Assembly (NCBI GenBank): GCA_964576715.1
Contig: CAZNWE010000127.1
Span: 1-7,741, forward strand
Direction: 5' to 3'
Source: SLRI01 sp964576715
GTDB taxonomy: Bacteria > Pseudomonadota > Alphaproteobacteria > Geminicoccales > Geminicoccaceae
DNA length: 7,741 nt
Made by a program: the position numbers and the translations under genes. Shown here one piece after another: positions 1-6,613 of the stretch. Within the stretch, counting starts at the first letter, position 1. Each line of letters begins with the position of its first letter. The notes below the pieces were generated by a model that did not search any database, was not told the origin of the DNA, and saw only the letters and a program-made list of their open reading frames with translations.

Positions 1-1338
1 CGCGGCTCGGCGCCGGCCCAGATCAACGTGCCGCGCGACTTCTGGACCCAGGTGATCGACATCGAGCTGCCGCAGATCGTGCATATCGAGCATCCGCGCG
101 GCAGTGCATCGGCGATCGCCGAAGCCGCCCGCCTGCTCTCGGCGGCGCGCTTCCCGGTGATCCTGAACGGTGCCGGCGTCGTGCTCTCCGGTGCCATCCC
201 GGCCTCCGTCGCGCTCGCCGAGCGGCTCTCGGCACCGGTCTGCTGCAACTACCAACACAACGACGCCTTCCCGGGCTCGCACCCGCTCGCCGTCGGCCCG
301 CTCGGCTACAACGGCTCGAAGGCGGCGATGCAGATGATCGCCGAGGCCGACGTGGTGCTGGCGCTGGGCACCAGGCTCAATCCGTTCTCGTCGCTGCCCG
401 CCTACCAGACCGACTACTGGCCGAAGGAAGCGCGGCTGATCCAGGTCGACATCAACGCCGACCGCATCGGGCTGACCAAGAAGGTGGCGGTCGGCATCCA
501 GGGTGATGCCCGGATGGTCGCCGAGCAGATCCTGGCCCTGCTCGCCGACGACGCGGGTGACGTCGGCCGCGACGCGCGCGAGCATCTGGTCGCCCAGGCC
601 AAGTCGCGCTGGGCGCAGGAGCTGTCCTCGATGGACCACGAGGACGACGACGCGGGTATCACCTGGAACAAGCGGGCCCGCGAGCGTGAGCCCGAGCGGA
701 TGAGCCCGCGCCAGGCCTGGCGGGCGATCCAGGCCGCACTGCCCGAGAACGCCATCATTTCCAGCGACATCGGCAACAACTGCGCCATCGGCAACGCCTA
801 TCCGAGCTTCGAGGAGGGCCGGCACTATCTGGCGCCTGGGCTGTTCGGCCCCTGCGGCTACGGCCTGCCCTCGATCCTCGGCGCCAAGATCGGCCGCCCC
901 GACCTGCCCTGCGTCGGCTTTGCCGGCGATGGCGCCTTCGGCATCTCGATGAACGAGATGACCGCCTGCGGCCGCAATGACTGGCAGCCGATCACCATGG
1001 TCATTTTCCGCAACTACCAATGGGGTGCGGAGAAGCGCAACACCACACTCTGGTTCGACGACAATTTCGTCGGCACCGAGCTCAATGTCGGCGTCAACTA
1101 CGCCAAGGTCGCCGAGGCCTGCGGCCTCAAGGGTGTCCAGGTCGCGACCATGGAAAGCCTGACCGAGGCGCTCAGGACCGCGATCAAAGAGCAGATGCAG
1201 GACGGTGTGACCACCTTCATCGAAGTCGTCTTGAACCAGGAACTCGGCGAGCCGTTCCGCCGCGACGCGATGAAGACGCCGGTCGCCGTCGCCGGCATCA
1301 GCCGGGACGACATGCGGCCGCAACCGGGCCCGGGCTGA
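1..1338 (+). CDS. xsc: Sulfoacetaldehyde acetyltransferase, 5'-truncated by window edge
   Basis: Thiamine-diphosphate enzyme that converts sulfoacetaldehyde plus phosphate to acetyl phosphate and sulfite in the cytoplasm; it is the desulfonation step shared by taurine, isethionate and sulfoacetate degradation. The reading frame is open from base 1 (first residues RGSAPAQINVPRDFW) and ends at TGA 1336-1338. The GTG at 28 is an internal Val, not a start. 445 residues are present; the family is about 590, so roughly 145 N-terminal residues (pyrimidine-binding domain) lie off the left edge. The central domain and the C-terminal ThDP-binding domain are complete. The Mg/ThDP motif starts with GDG at 925-933 (AGDGAFGISMNEM) and closes at 1009-1020 with FRNYQWGAEKRN, a block typical of Xsc rather than of acetolactate synthase. 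No phosphate acetyltransferase gene (pta), a frequent partner of xsc, follows. Family assignment is confident; the physiological sulfonate is inferred from neighbours. Confidence 0.95.
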   Translation, partial: RGSAPAQINVPRDFWTQVIDIELPQIVHIEHPRGSASAIAEAARLLSAARFPVILNGAGVVLSGAIPASVALAERLSAPVCCNYQHNDAFPGSHPLAVGPLGYNGSKAAMQMIAEADVVLALGTRLNPFSSLPAYQTDYWPKEARLIQVDINADRIGLTKKVAVGIQGDARMVAEQILALLADDAGDVGRDAREHLVAQAKSRWAQELSSMDHEDDDAGITWNKRAREREPERMSPRQAWRAIQAALPENAIISSDIGNNCAIGNAYPSFEEGRHYLAPGLFGPCGYGLPSILGAKIGRPDLPCVGFAGDGAFGISMNEMTACGRNDWQPITMVIFRNYQWGAEKRNTTLWFDDNFVGTELNVGVNYAKVAEACGLKGVQVATMESLTEALRTAIKEQMQDGVTTFIEVVLNQELGEPFRRDAMKTPVAVAGISRDDMRPQPGPG

Positions 1339-1429
1339 AGAAGCGCCGCGGCAGTCGGGGGCCTCGCCCGGCAAGGGGTGCGTCCTGGCGCCTTCGCGGC
1401 CGGGGATTTTTCCTGATGACCCGCAAGCA

Positions 1430-1443
1430 GCGATCCTGATCGC
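1430..1443. repeat. 6-2-6 palindrome in the xsc-exporter gap
   Basis: The 206-base gap between xsc and the exporter gene (1339-1544) holds no recognisable gene. It contains the perfect palindrome GCGATC-CT-GATCGC. Its right part overlaps the second copy of an imperfect direct repeat (TCCTGATGACC at 1411-1421 and TCCTGATCGCC at 1434-1444, 9 of 11 identical, 23 bases apart). This could be an operator, but GC-rich DNA yields such matches by chance. A run of five T at 1407-1411 follows a GC-rich stretch, yet no clean hairpin stands directly before it, so I do not call a terminator. Confidence 0.25.
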
Positions 1444-1544
1444 CAATTTCCGGCTGTGGCACAGCGGCCCGGTCTGGACGGCACCTGCCGGCGGCCGTTG
1501 TTGGAACCGCGGACCAGTTGATCCGCCGGCCCGGGAGAGAGACG

Positions 1545-2585
1545 ATGCCCATCGATGCCGCCACCGGCAGACAGCACCTTCACGGGCTGGGTGCCCTTGC
1601 CCGAAGGATCGCGCCGGGCTTGCTGGTCGCGGCCAGCGTCGCGGTGACCGCGCAGTTCCTGTCCGACCACTACGGTGTGCCGGCGATGCTGATGGCGCTC
1701 CTGCTTGGCATCGCCTTTCACTTCCTCGCCGAGGAGGGGCGCTGCGTGCCGGGCATCGAGTTCACCGCGAGGACGGTGCTCCGCCTCGGCGTCGCCCTCC
1801 TTGGCATGCGCATCAGCGTCGGCCTCCTGATGGAGTTGGGTGCGGCGACGATCGCCCTGGTCATCGGGGCGGTGATCGCGACCATCCTGGTCGGCCTGGT
1901 CGGGGCCCGGCTGCTCGGCCGCGGCTGGCGTCTTGCCCTGTTGACCGGCGGCTCGGTCGCGATCTGCGGCGCCTCGGCCGCCATGGCGATCGCCGCCGTG
2001 CTGCCGAAGAACGAGCATTCCGAGCGCAATCTCCTGTTCACCGTCATGGGGGTGACCGTGCTCAGCACCATCGCCATGGTGATCTACCCGATCATCGCAC
2101 AGCAGTTCGGCCTCGACGACCGGCAGATCGGCGTCTTCATCGGCGGCACCATCCACGACGTCGCCCAGGTGGTCGGGGCGGGCTTCTCCGTCTCCGAGGC
2201 GGCCGGCGACAGTGCGACCCTGGTCAAGCTCATCCGGGTCACCATGCTCGCGCCGGTGGTCCTGACCCTGGTGCTCGTCCTTCGCGCCCTGCCGATCGAG
2301 GCAACGAGCGACGCGCCGCGGCCACCGCTGCTGCCGGGCTTCGTCGTCGGGTTTCTGGTACTGGCAACCCTCACCTCGCTCGGCCTGATCCCGCCAGCAG
2401 TGTCCAGCCTCGCCGGCGATGCGTCGCGCTGGGCCTTGTTGATCGCGATCGCCGCGGTCGGCATGAAGTCGTCACTCAGACGCATCTTCGATGTGGGCGG
2501 CCAGGCGATCACCCTGATCCTCGCCGAGACCGTCTTCATCGGCCTGGCCATCCTGGCCGGCATCAGCCTGCTCGGCGGCGGTTGA
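1545..2585 (+). CDS. YeiH/UPF0324-family membrane protein, probable sulfate or sulfite exporter
   Basis: Integral inner-membrane protein of the Cons_hypoth698 (PF03601) family, whose members in sulfonate-degrading bacteria (for example SuyZ) are thought to export sulfate. 346 residues, the usual family length, with about ten hydrophobic segments. Family hallmarks are GGSVAICGASAAMAI near residues 135-149, after which comes the charged loop LPKNEHSERN, and GGTIHDVAQVVGAG near 200-213. The ATG at 1545 is chosen because GGGAGAG lies about 7 bases upstream; a TTG at 1518 would add nine residues but has no ribosome site. It follows xsc on the same strand after 206 bases, and its likely job is removal of the sulfite released by Xsc, or of sulfate formed from it. 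The family is well recognised; anion and direction of transport are inferred from context and from SuyZ-type proteins. Confidence 0.88.
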   Translation: MPIDAATGRQHLHGLGALARRIAPGLLVAASVAVTAQFLSDHYGVPAMLMALLLGIAFHFLAEEGRCVPGIEFTARTVLRLGVALLGMRISVGLLMELGAATIALVIGAVIATILVGLVGARLLGRGWRLALLTGGSVAICGASAAMAIAAVLPKNEHSERNLLFTVMGVTVLSTIAMVIYPIIAQQFGLDDRQIGVFIGGTIHDVAQVVGAGFSVSEAAGDSATLVKLIRVTMLAPVVLTLVLVLRALPIEATSDAPRPPLLPGFVVGFLVLATLTSLGLIPPAVSSLAGDASRWALLIAIAAVGMKSSLRRIFDVGGQAITLILAETVFIGLAILAGISLLGGG

Positions 2586-2621
2586 GCCTGGCCGTGGCGT
2601 TCATGGCCCGGCCGCTCGAGG

Positions 2622-2656
2622 TTCTGGACCCATCAATGAACGTTTCTGGACCTATC
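2622..2656 (+). promoter_or_regulatory. Tandem direct repeat resembling TauR boxes
   Basis: Two copies of TTCTGGACC(C/T)ATC lie at 2622-2634 and 2644-2656, start to start 22 bases, about two helical turns. Twelve of thirteen positions match. They sit in the 233-base gap before the TRAP operon (2586-2818), which has no gene of its own. From memory of the literature, the MocR/GntR-type activator TauR of Rhodobacter capsulatus binds direct repeats of the form CTGGACTTAA; the second copy here (CTGGACCTAT, 2646-2655) matches eight of ten positions. A weak -10-like GATAAG at 2674-2679 would place the second repeat over the -35 region, as expected for an activator. The repeat is seen directly; the regulator assignment is inference. 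Confidence 0.5.
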
Positions 2657-2818
2657 TGTGACGATGCCGAGACGATAAGGATGTAGCGGGGACAGGAGGT
2701 GAGGTGCGGTCGTTCGGCACCCTCGGCGTTGCGTGGCGACCAGCAGAGCCTCCGAAATGACGGCCGTTATCCGACCGCTCGCATCTTGTGGGCTTCCACC
2801 AACCAATCGAGGCACGCC

Positions 2819-3823
2819 ATGCAACTTCATCAGACGCTCGTCGCCGGTGCAGCCATCGCCCTGACCACGCTGCTCGGCGCGGACGAGCTTTCCGCCCAGA
2901 CCAGCTTCCGCATGGCTGTCGGCGACGCCGCCGGCAGCGCGCAGCACGAACTCGCCTTGAAGTTCGTGGAAGAGCTCGAAGCGCGCACCGATGATGCCTA
3001 TACCGCCGAACTCTTCCTCAACGGTCAACTCGGCAGCGAGCAGAACACGATCAACGACGCGTCCATGGGTCTGTTGGACATGTCGCTGCTGGCGATCAAC
3101 AACATCACGCCGTTCTCGCCGACCGTCGGCATCTTCACGCTCCCCTACGTCATTCGCGACGTCGACGAGGCGCAAATGCTGATCAACAGCGAGATCGGCC
3201 AGGAGCTGATCGACAACACCATCCGCGATGCCGGGGTGCGTATCGTCGCCTGGACCTCCACCGGCTGCCGGCGGCTGACCAACTCCAAAAAGCCGGTGTC
3301 CACGGTCGAGGATCTGCAAGGCCTCGTGATCCGCGTGCCGAAAAACGAGATCATGATCGACAGCTACAATGCCTGGGGCATCAACCCGACGCCGATGGCC
3401 TGGTCGGAGACCTTCACGGCCCTGCAGCAGGGTGTGGTCGACGGGCAGGACAACCCGTACCTGACCATCCACTCGATGAAGTTCTACGAGGTCCAGAAAT
3501 ACATCACCGACATCTGCTACGTCTTCTCGATCGAGCCCCTGGTGATCGGTGAGGGCCTGTTCCAGTCGCTCGACCCCGAGGTGCAGGAGGCGATCCTCGC
3601 CGCCGGCGAGGCCGCGACCGAGCACAGTGCGCAGTTCCTGCGCGATTCCGAAGCGGCGATCCGCGAGGACCTGATCGCGAAGGGCATGGAGATCAGCGCA
3701 CCCGCCGACGACGAGGCGGCATGGATCTCGCTCGCCACCGAAGCCGTCTGGCCGAAGCATTTCGACAGCATCGGCGGCGAGGAGCAGCTCGACCGGGCGA
3801 TGGCGATCCTCGGCCGCAGCTAG
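2819..3823 (+). CDS. dctP: TRAP transporter periplasmic solute-binding protein (DctP family), probable C2-sulfonate binding
   Basis: Periplasmic receptor of a tripartite ATP-independent transporter; it captures a small organic anion or zwitterion and delivers it to the membrane subunits. 334 residues, normal for DctP. Residues 1-26 look like a Sec signal peptide ending LSA before QTS, although the n-region MQLHQ has no Lys or Arg. Family marks: GQLGSEQ near 69-75, GLVIRVPKN near 168-176 with the conserved substrate-contacting Arg172, and TALQQGVVDGQDNP near 200-213. The ATG at 2819 is chosen because GAGG ends 6 bases upstream and the hydrophobic leader starts there; the upstream in-frame codons back to 2699 do not look like protein. 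Neighbouring xsc and the candidate TauR repeat suggest taurine or another C2 sulfonate as ligand, as for TauKLM of Rhodobacter sphaeroides. The ligand cannot be read from the sequence; isethionate or sulfoacetate remain possible. Confidence 0.94.
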   Translation: MQLHQTLVAGAAIALTTLLGADELSAQTSFRMAVGDAAGSAQHELALKFVEELEARTDDAYTAELFLNGQLGSEQNTINDASMGLLDMSLLAINNITPFSPTVGIFTLPYVIRDVDEAQMLINSEIGQELIDNTIRDAGVRIVAWTSTGCRRLTNSKKPVSTVEDLQGLVIRVPKNEIMIDSYNAWGINPTPMAWSETFTALQQGVVDGQDNPYLTIHSMKFYEVQKYITDICYVFSIEPLVIGEGLFQSLDPEVQEAILAAGEAATEHSAQFLRDSEAAIREDLIAKGMEISAPADDEAAWISLATEAVWPKHFDSIGGEEQLDRAMAILGRS

Positions 3824-3835
3824 TCGCACCCAAGC

Positions 3836-3868
3836 GACGGCGTCCGGTTGTTTGGACCGGACGCCGTC
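3836..3868 (+). promoter_or_regulatory. Strong stem-loop between TRAP binding-protein and membrane genes
   Basis: A perfect 13-base-pair inverted repeat (GACGGCGTCCGGT at 3836-3848, ACCGGACGCCGTC at 3856-3868) encloses a 7-base loop. It begins 12 bases after the binding-protein stop. A smaller stem AGCC-TGTC-GGCT follows at 3869-3880. No T-tract follows, so it is not a classic intrinsic terminator. Such hairpins between binding-protein and membrane-subunit genes commonly protect the upstream mRNA from 3' exonucleases or partly stop transcription, so that the receptor is made in excess. That role is inferred from position. Confidence 0.65.
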
Positions 3869-3923
3869 AGCCTGTCGGCTGGCCGGCGGAACCCGGACCA
3901 GGCAGTCAAGCGGGAAACGCTTC

Positions 3924-4451
3924 ATGGCCATGCTCAAGCACATCTTCGACAACATCGAAGGTTACATCTGCCGCTTCCTGCTCGCCACGTTCGTCACGCT
4001 GCTGTTCGCGCAGATCGTCTCGCGCGAGCTGTTCGGCCGCTCGATTTCCTGGATCGAGGAACTCTCGACCTACATGTTCGTCTGGTTCGTGTTCTTCGGC
4101 GCCAGCTACGCCGCTCGGCTCTCAGCCCACAACCGGGTGACCGTCCAGTTCAAGCCGTTCCCCAAGAAGGTGGCGATGGTCTCCGAGAGCTTCGCCGACC
4201 TGCTGTGGGTCGCCTTCAATCTCTATTTTGTCTGGCTGAGCATCGACTTCGTTTTCTTCAAGATGAATCTGTTCTGGAAGTCGCAGACGCTTGGCGTGCC
4301 AATGAAATATTTTTACATGATCTTGCCGATCGCGTTCACGCTGATGACCGTGCGGATCATCCAGGTGAACTACCAGCGCTGGGTCAAGGGTGTCGACATC
4401 CGTGATCCGGAGGAGCTCAAGGTCGAAGCGACGATCGAGGAAGCGCGCTAG
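3924..4451 (+). CDS. dctQ: TRAP transporter small membrane subunit (DctQ family)
   Basis: Small integral membrane subunit that associates with the large DctM-type subunit in sodium-driven uptake. 175 residues with four hydrophobic helices, roughly at 15-33, 48-65, 90-110 and 128-147, the standard DctQ plan. The signature SWIEELSTYMFVWFVFFGAS near 41-61 (Trp-x-Glu-Glu followed by an aromatic helix ending Gly-Ala) is clear. The start ATG at 3924 is chosen because GGGAA lies 7 bases before it and because the upstream in-frame extension runs into the intergenic hairpin; an ATG at 3930 is possible. The C-terminal tail after residue 155 is acidic and probably cytoplasmic. The gene lies 100 bases after the binding-protein gene and 57 bases before the large-subunit gene, in one operon. 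It corresponds to TauL if the transporter is of TauKLM type. Confidence 0.93.
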   Translation: MAMLKHIFDNIEGYICRFLLATFVTLLFAQIVSRELFGRSISWIEELSTYMFVWFVFFGASYAARLSAHNRVTVQFKPFPKKVAMVSESFADLLWVAFNLYFVWLSIDFVFFKMNLFWKSQTLGVPMKYFYMILPIAFTLMTVRIIQVNYQRWVKGVDIRDPEELKVEATIEEAR

Positions 4452-4508
4452 CCGCTGACACCCGGCGACAACCAACAAGACGGCGGCAGCGGAGCTCGAG
4501 GCAGGATC

Positions 4509-5849
4509 ATGGACAGCACCATCATCTACATTCTCTTCGGCGCCTTTCTCGTCCTCTTGCTGATCGGGGCGCCGATCACGGTGGCCCTCGGCATCGCCGC
4601 ACTCGCCACCTTCGTCTATCTCGGTGACAACCCGATCAAGTTCGTGCAGATCGCGTTCACCTCGGTCGGCTCGTTCCCGCTGATGGCGCTGCCCGCCTTC
4701 ATTCTCGCCGGTGCCCTGATGGAGGCGGCCGGCATCTCCAAGCGTCTCGTTGCGCTCGCCGAGAGCTTCGCCGGGCCGTTCACCGGCGGCATCGGGGCGG
4801 CCACGGTCTTCGCCTGCCTGTTCTTCGGTGCCATCTCCGGTTCCGGTCCGGCAACGACGGCGGCCGTCGGCCTCTTGATGATCCCGGCGATGGTCAACAA
4901 CGGCTACGACCGGAGCTACGCCTCGGCGGTCACCGCGTCGGCGGGCAGCCTCGGCATCATCATCCCGCCCTCCATCCCGATGGTGATCTTCGGGATCAGC
5001 GCCCTCGGCCTGCAGGCGCCGCCGGAAGCGGTCGAGAAGTTCGGCGTGTTCGGCTCGGTCTCGATCCCCAAGCTGTTCATCGCCGGCGTGGTTCCGGGGC
5101 TGGTCATGGCCGGCAGCCTGTTGATCATGAACTACGTCCTCTGCAAGCGGCAGGGTTACTACGGGGCCGAAGGCGGCTGGTCGGCAGTCACGATGGGCCG
5201 GGCGCTGCTGCGGGGTTTCTGGTCACTGCTCGCCCCCATCGTGATCCTGGGCGGCATCTACACCGGCTATTTCACCCCGACCGAAGCGGCGATCGTCGCC
5301 ATCTTCTACACCTTGTTCGTGGGCTTCGTCATTCATCGCGAGCTGCAGTGGGAGGCGATCAGCCACTGCCTGACCACCACCACCTGGCTCACCGGCCGCG
5401 TGCTGCTGATCCTCTTCACCGCCACCGTCTTCGGTCGCCTCCTGGTCGAGAACCGCATCCCGGCGATCATCGCCGAAGGCATGCTGAGCGCCACCGAGAA
5501 CCTCTACATCCTCTGGGCGATCATCATCCTTTTCTTGCTGTTCGTCGGCATGTTCATGGAGACGCTGGCCGCCATCCTGATCCTCACCCCCGTACTCTTG
5601 CCGCTCGGCTACAATCTGGGCATCGATCCCACCCATTTCGGCATCGTCGTGGTCTGCGCGCTCGCCGTCGGCTTCCAGACGCCGCCGCTGGGCGAGAACA
5701 TCTTCATCGCCGCGGGCGTCTCCAATGCCACGATCGAGCAGATCTTCACGCGGATCGTTCCGTTCACGCTGATCAACGTCGTCGCCATCTTCCTGATCGC
5801 CTACGTCCCGGCTTTGACCCTCTTTCTGCCGAATCTGTTCGGCTACTGA
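4509..5849 (+). CDS. dctM: TRAP transporter large permease subunit (DctM family)
   Basis: Large membrane subunit that forms the transport pathway of the TRAP system, with Na+-coupled import of the solute handed over by the periplasmic receptor. 446 residues, about twelve hydrophobic segments, full family length. Diagnostic blocks: SGSGPATTAAVGLLMIPAM near 110-128, GSLGIIIPPSIPMVIFG near 146-162, FTPTEAA near 255-261, GMFMETLAAILILTP near 347-361, and QTPPLGENIF near 390-399. The loop after the first re-entrant motif (about 167-185, LQAPPEAVEKFGVFGSVS) seems longer than in DctM proteins that transport C4-dicarboxylates, which fits a different subfamily. The ATG at 4509 is supported by GAGG at 4498-4501. 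It lies 57 bases after the small-subunit gene and 34 bases before the UspA gene, so co-transcription is likely. It corresponds to TauM if the substrate is taurine. Confidence 0.96.
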   Translation: MDSTIIYILFGAFLVLLLIGAPITVALGIAALATFVYLGDNPIKFVQIAFTSVGSFPLMALPAFILAGALMEAAGISKRLVALAESFAGPFTGGIGAATVFACLFFGAISGSGPATTAAVGLLMIPAMVNNGYDRSYASAVTASAGSLGIIIPPSIPMVIFGISALGLQAPPEAVEKFGVFGSVSIPKLFIAGVVPGLVMAGSLLIMNYVLCKRQGYYGAEGGWSAVTMGRALLRGFWSLLAPIVILGGIYTGYFTPTEAAIVAIFYTLFVGFVIHRELQWEAISHCLTTTTWLTGRVLLILFTATVFGRLLVENRIPAIIAEGMLSATENLYILWAIIILFLLFVGMFMETLAAILILTPVLLPLGYNLGIDPTHFGIVVVCALAVGFQTPPLGENIFIAAGVSNATIEQIFTRIVPFTLINVVAIFLIAYVPALTLFLPNLFGY

Positions 5850-5883
5850 CCGGCCGATGCCGCGACCCGAGAGGAGCTGAGCC

Positions 5884-6378
5884 ATGCAGCATGAAGTCAA
5901 GAACCTGCTCTATTCCACCGACCTGTCGCGCAACGCGCCGATTGCTTTCGGCTACGCCGTCTATCTGGCGAAGCTGACCGGCGCCGACATCCACATCCTG
6001 CACGTGCTCGAGCGCCTGTCGGACGACGCCGCCTTCGCGATCCAGGCCTACGTGCAGGACGACCGCAAGCGGCAGGACATGCTCGAGCTGCGGCTTGAGC
6101 GCGCCCGCAAGCTCCTCGACGAGAAGCAGGCGGCCTTCTGGGCCGCGCAGAGCGACGCGGACCGGAAGGTCCGGGACCAGGTCAAGTCGGTGCGGGTCTG
6201 CGAATCGTACCCGGCGGAAGAGATCCTCAAGACCGCCAAGCAACGGGGCTGCGACCTGATCGTCATGGGCTCGCACGAGCGCGGCTTGAGCCACACCTTT
6301 CTCGGCTCGGTCGCCAAGAGCGTGCTCCGCCGCTCGCCCGTGCCGACCCTGATCGTTCCCCTGGCGGGGAGCGATTGA
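5884..6378 (+). CDS. UspA-domain protein associated with TRAP transporter
   Basis: Single-domain universal stress protein, 164 residues, cytoplasmic. The Rossmann-like fold is recognisable: beta-1 LLYSTDLSRNA at 8-18 with the usual Asp (D13), a second strand HILHVLE at 37-43, a long charged helix at about 58-90, and the C-terminal block DLIVMGS...GSVAKSVLRRSPVPTLIVP at 124-159. The nucleotide-binding loop is atypical: the family pattern G-x2-G-x9-G-S/T appears here as GSHERGLSHTFLGS (129-142), with Glu132 in place of the second Gly and one residue fewer before the final GS. Start ATG at 5884 has GAGGAG 7 bases upstream. It lies 34 bases after the large TRAP subunit gene. UspA partners of TRAP operons include TeaD of Halomonas elongata, an ATP-binding protein that dampens ectoine uptake; a similar regulatory role is plausible here but not shown. 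Confidence 0.92.
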   Translation: MQHEVKNLLYSTDLSRNAPIAFGYAVYLAKLTGADIHILHVLERLSDDAAFAIQAYVQDDRKRQDMLELRLERARKLLDEKQAAFWAAQSDADRKVRDQVKSVRVCESYPAEEILKTAKQRGCDLIVMGSHERGLSHTFLGSVAKSVLRRSPVPTLIVPLAGSD

Positions 6379-6406
6379 TCCGACCCGCAAAGGGGAGGAC
6401 GATCCG

Positions 6407-6613
6407 CTGCACCGCTCGACCCACGCGCTGCTGCTGTCGGCGGCGCTTGAGTCGCCACAGCCGGCGAGGCGGTCGGCCCCGAGAGGATCACCGTCGCCTC
6501 ATTCGGGGCCTGGCCGACCGCCAACCAGGTCGCCCAGGCCGGGCAATGGTATGACGAAGCGCTCGGCGTGCCCGTCGAATGGCGCGCGGCGGCCAGCGGG
6601 TCGCCCTTGCTCG
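6407..6613 (+). pseudogene. tauA: Broken 5' fragment of a tauA-like taurine ABC binding-protein gene
   Basis: Frame +1 from 6481 reads ERITVASFGAWPTANQVAQA and then, after GQWYDE, ALGVPVEWRAAASG, which matches the mature N-terminus of alphaproteobacterial TauA-type periplasmic receptors. A ribosome site GGGGAGG at 6392-6398 stands 8 bases before a CTG at 6407, from which HRSTHALLLSAAL (signal-peptide-like) can be read in a different frame. A one-base loss near 6449-6450 would restore a continuous leader plus mature protein; as it stands TGA at 6448-6450 blocks the mature frame. After about 6600 the similarity stops and the sequence becomes the end of the convergent permease gene, so some 270 residues are missing. 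It is therefore a dead remnant of a second taurine uptake system. Assignment rests on recalled similarity; a generic NMT1/TauA-like receptor for another ligand is the alternative. Confidence 0.7.
6468..6522. repeat. 11-base inverted repeat inside the tauA remnant
   Basis: GGCGGTCGGCC at 6468-6478 is the exact reverse complement of GGCCGACCGCC at 6512-6522. Inside it, CCGA at 6479-6482 can pair with TCGG at 6503-6506. It could form an imperfect bulged hairpin about 90 bases after the UspA stop, and might serve as a 3' end for the operon. No T-tract follows, and the right arm codes for the conserved tauA residues, so coincidence is quite possible. Confidence 0.25.

Noticed and set aside
1402..1412. 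Intrinsic terminator after xsc (GGGGATTTTT)
   Set aside because: The five-T run is short and the preceding bases form only a bulged stem about five bases away; not a convincing terminator.
1474..1479. Lone CTGGAC as another TauR half-site before the exporter
   Set aside because: No second copy lies at the 22-base spacing; a single hexamer is expected by chance.
2586..2612. Stem-loop GCCTGGCC...GGCCCGGC after the exporter stop as terminator
   Set aside because: One mismatch, an 11-base loop and no T-tract; weak in GC-rich DNA.
2699..2818. N-terminal extension of the TRAP receptor gene by 40 residues
   Set aside because: The extension is not protein-like, no ribosome site precedes it, and a clear signal peptide with GAGG upstream starts at 2819.
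2633..3955. Long 440-residue open frame on the complement across the TRAP receptor gene
   Set aside because: It is antisense to a clearly recognisable DctP gene and has the His/Arg/Asp/Gly-rich composition of a GC-rich shadow frame; no family features.
5223..5900. 225-residue open frame antisense to the large TRAP subunit
   Set aside because: Low-complexity Asp/Gly/Glu/Gln-rich shadow of a membrane protein gene.
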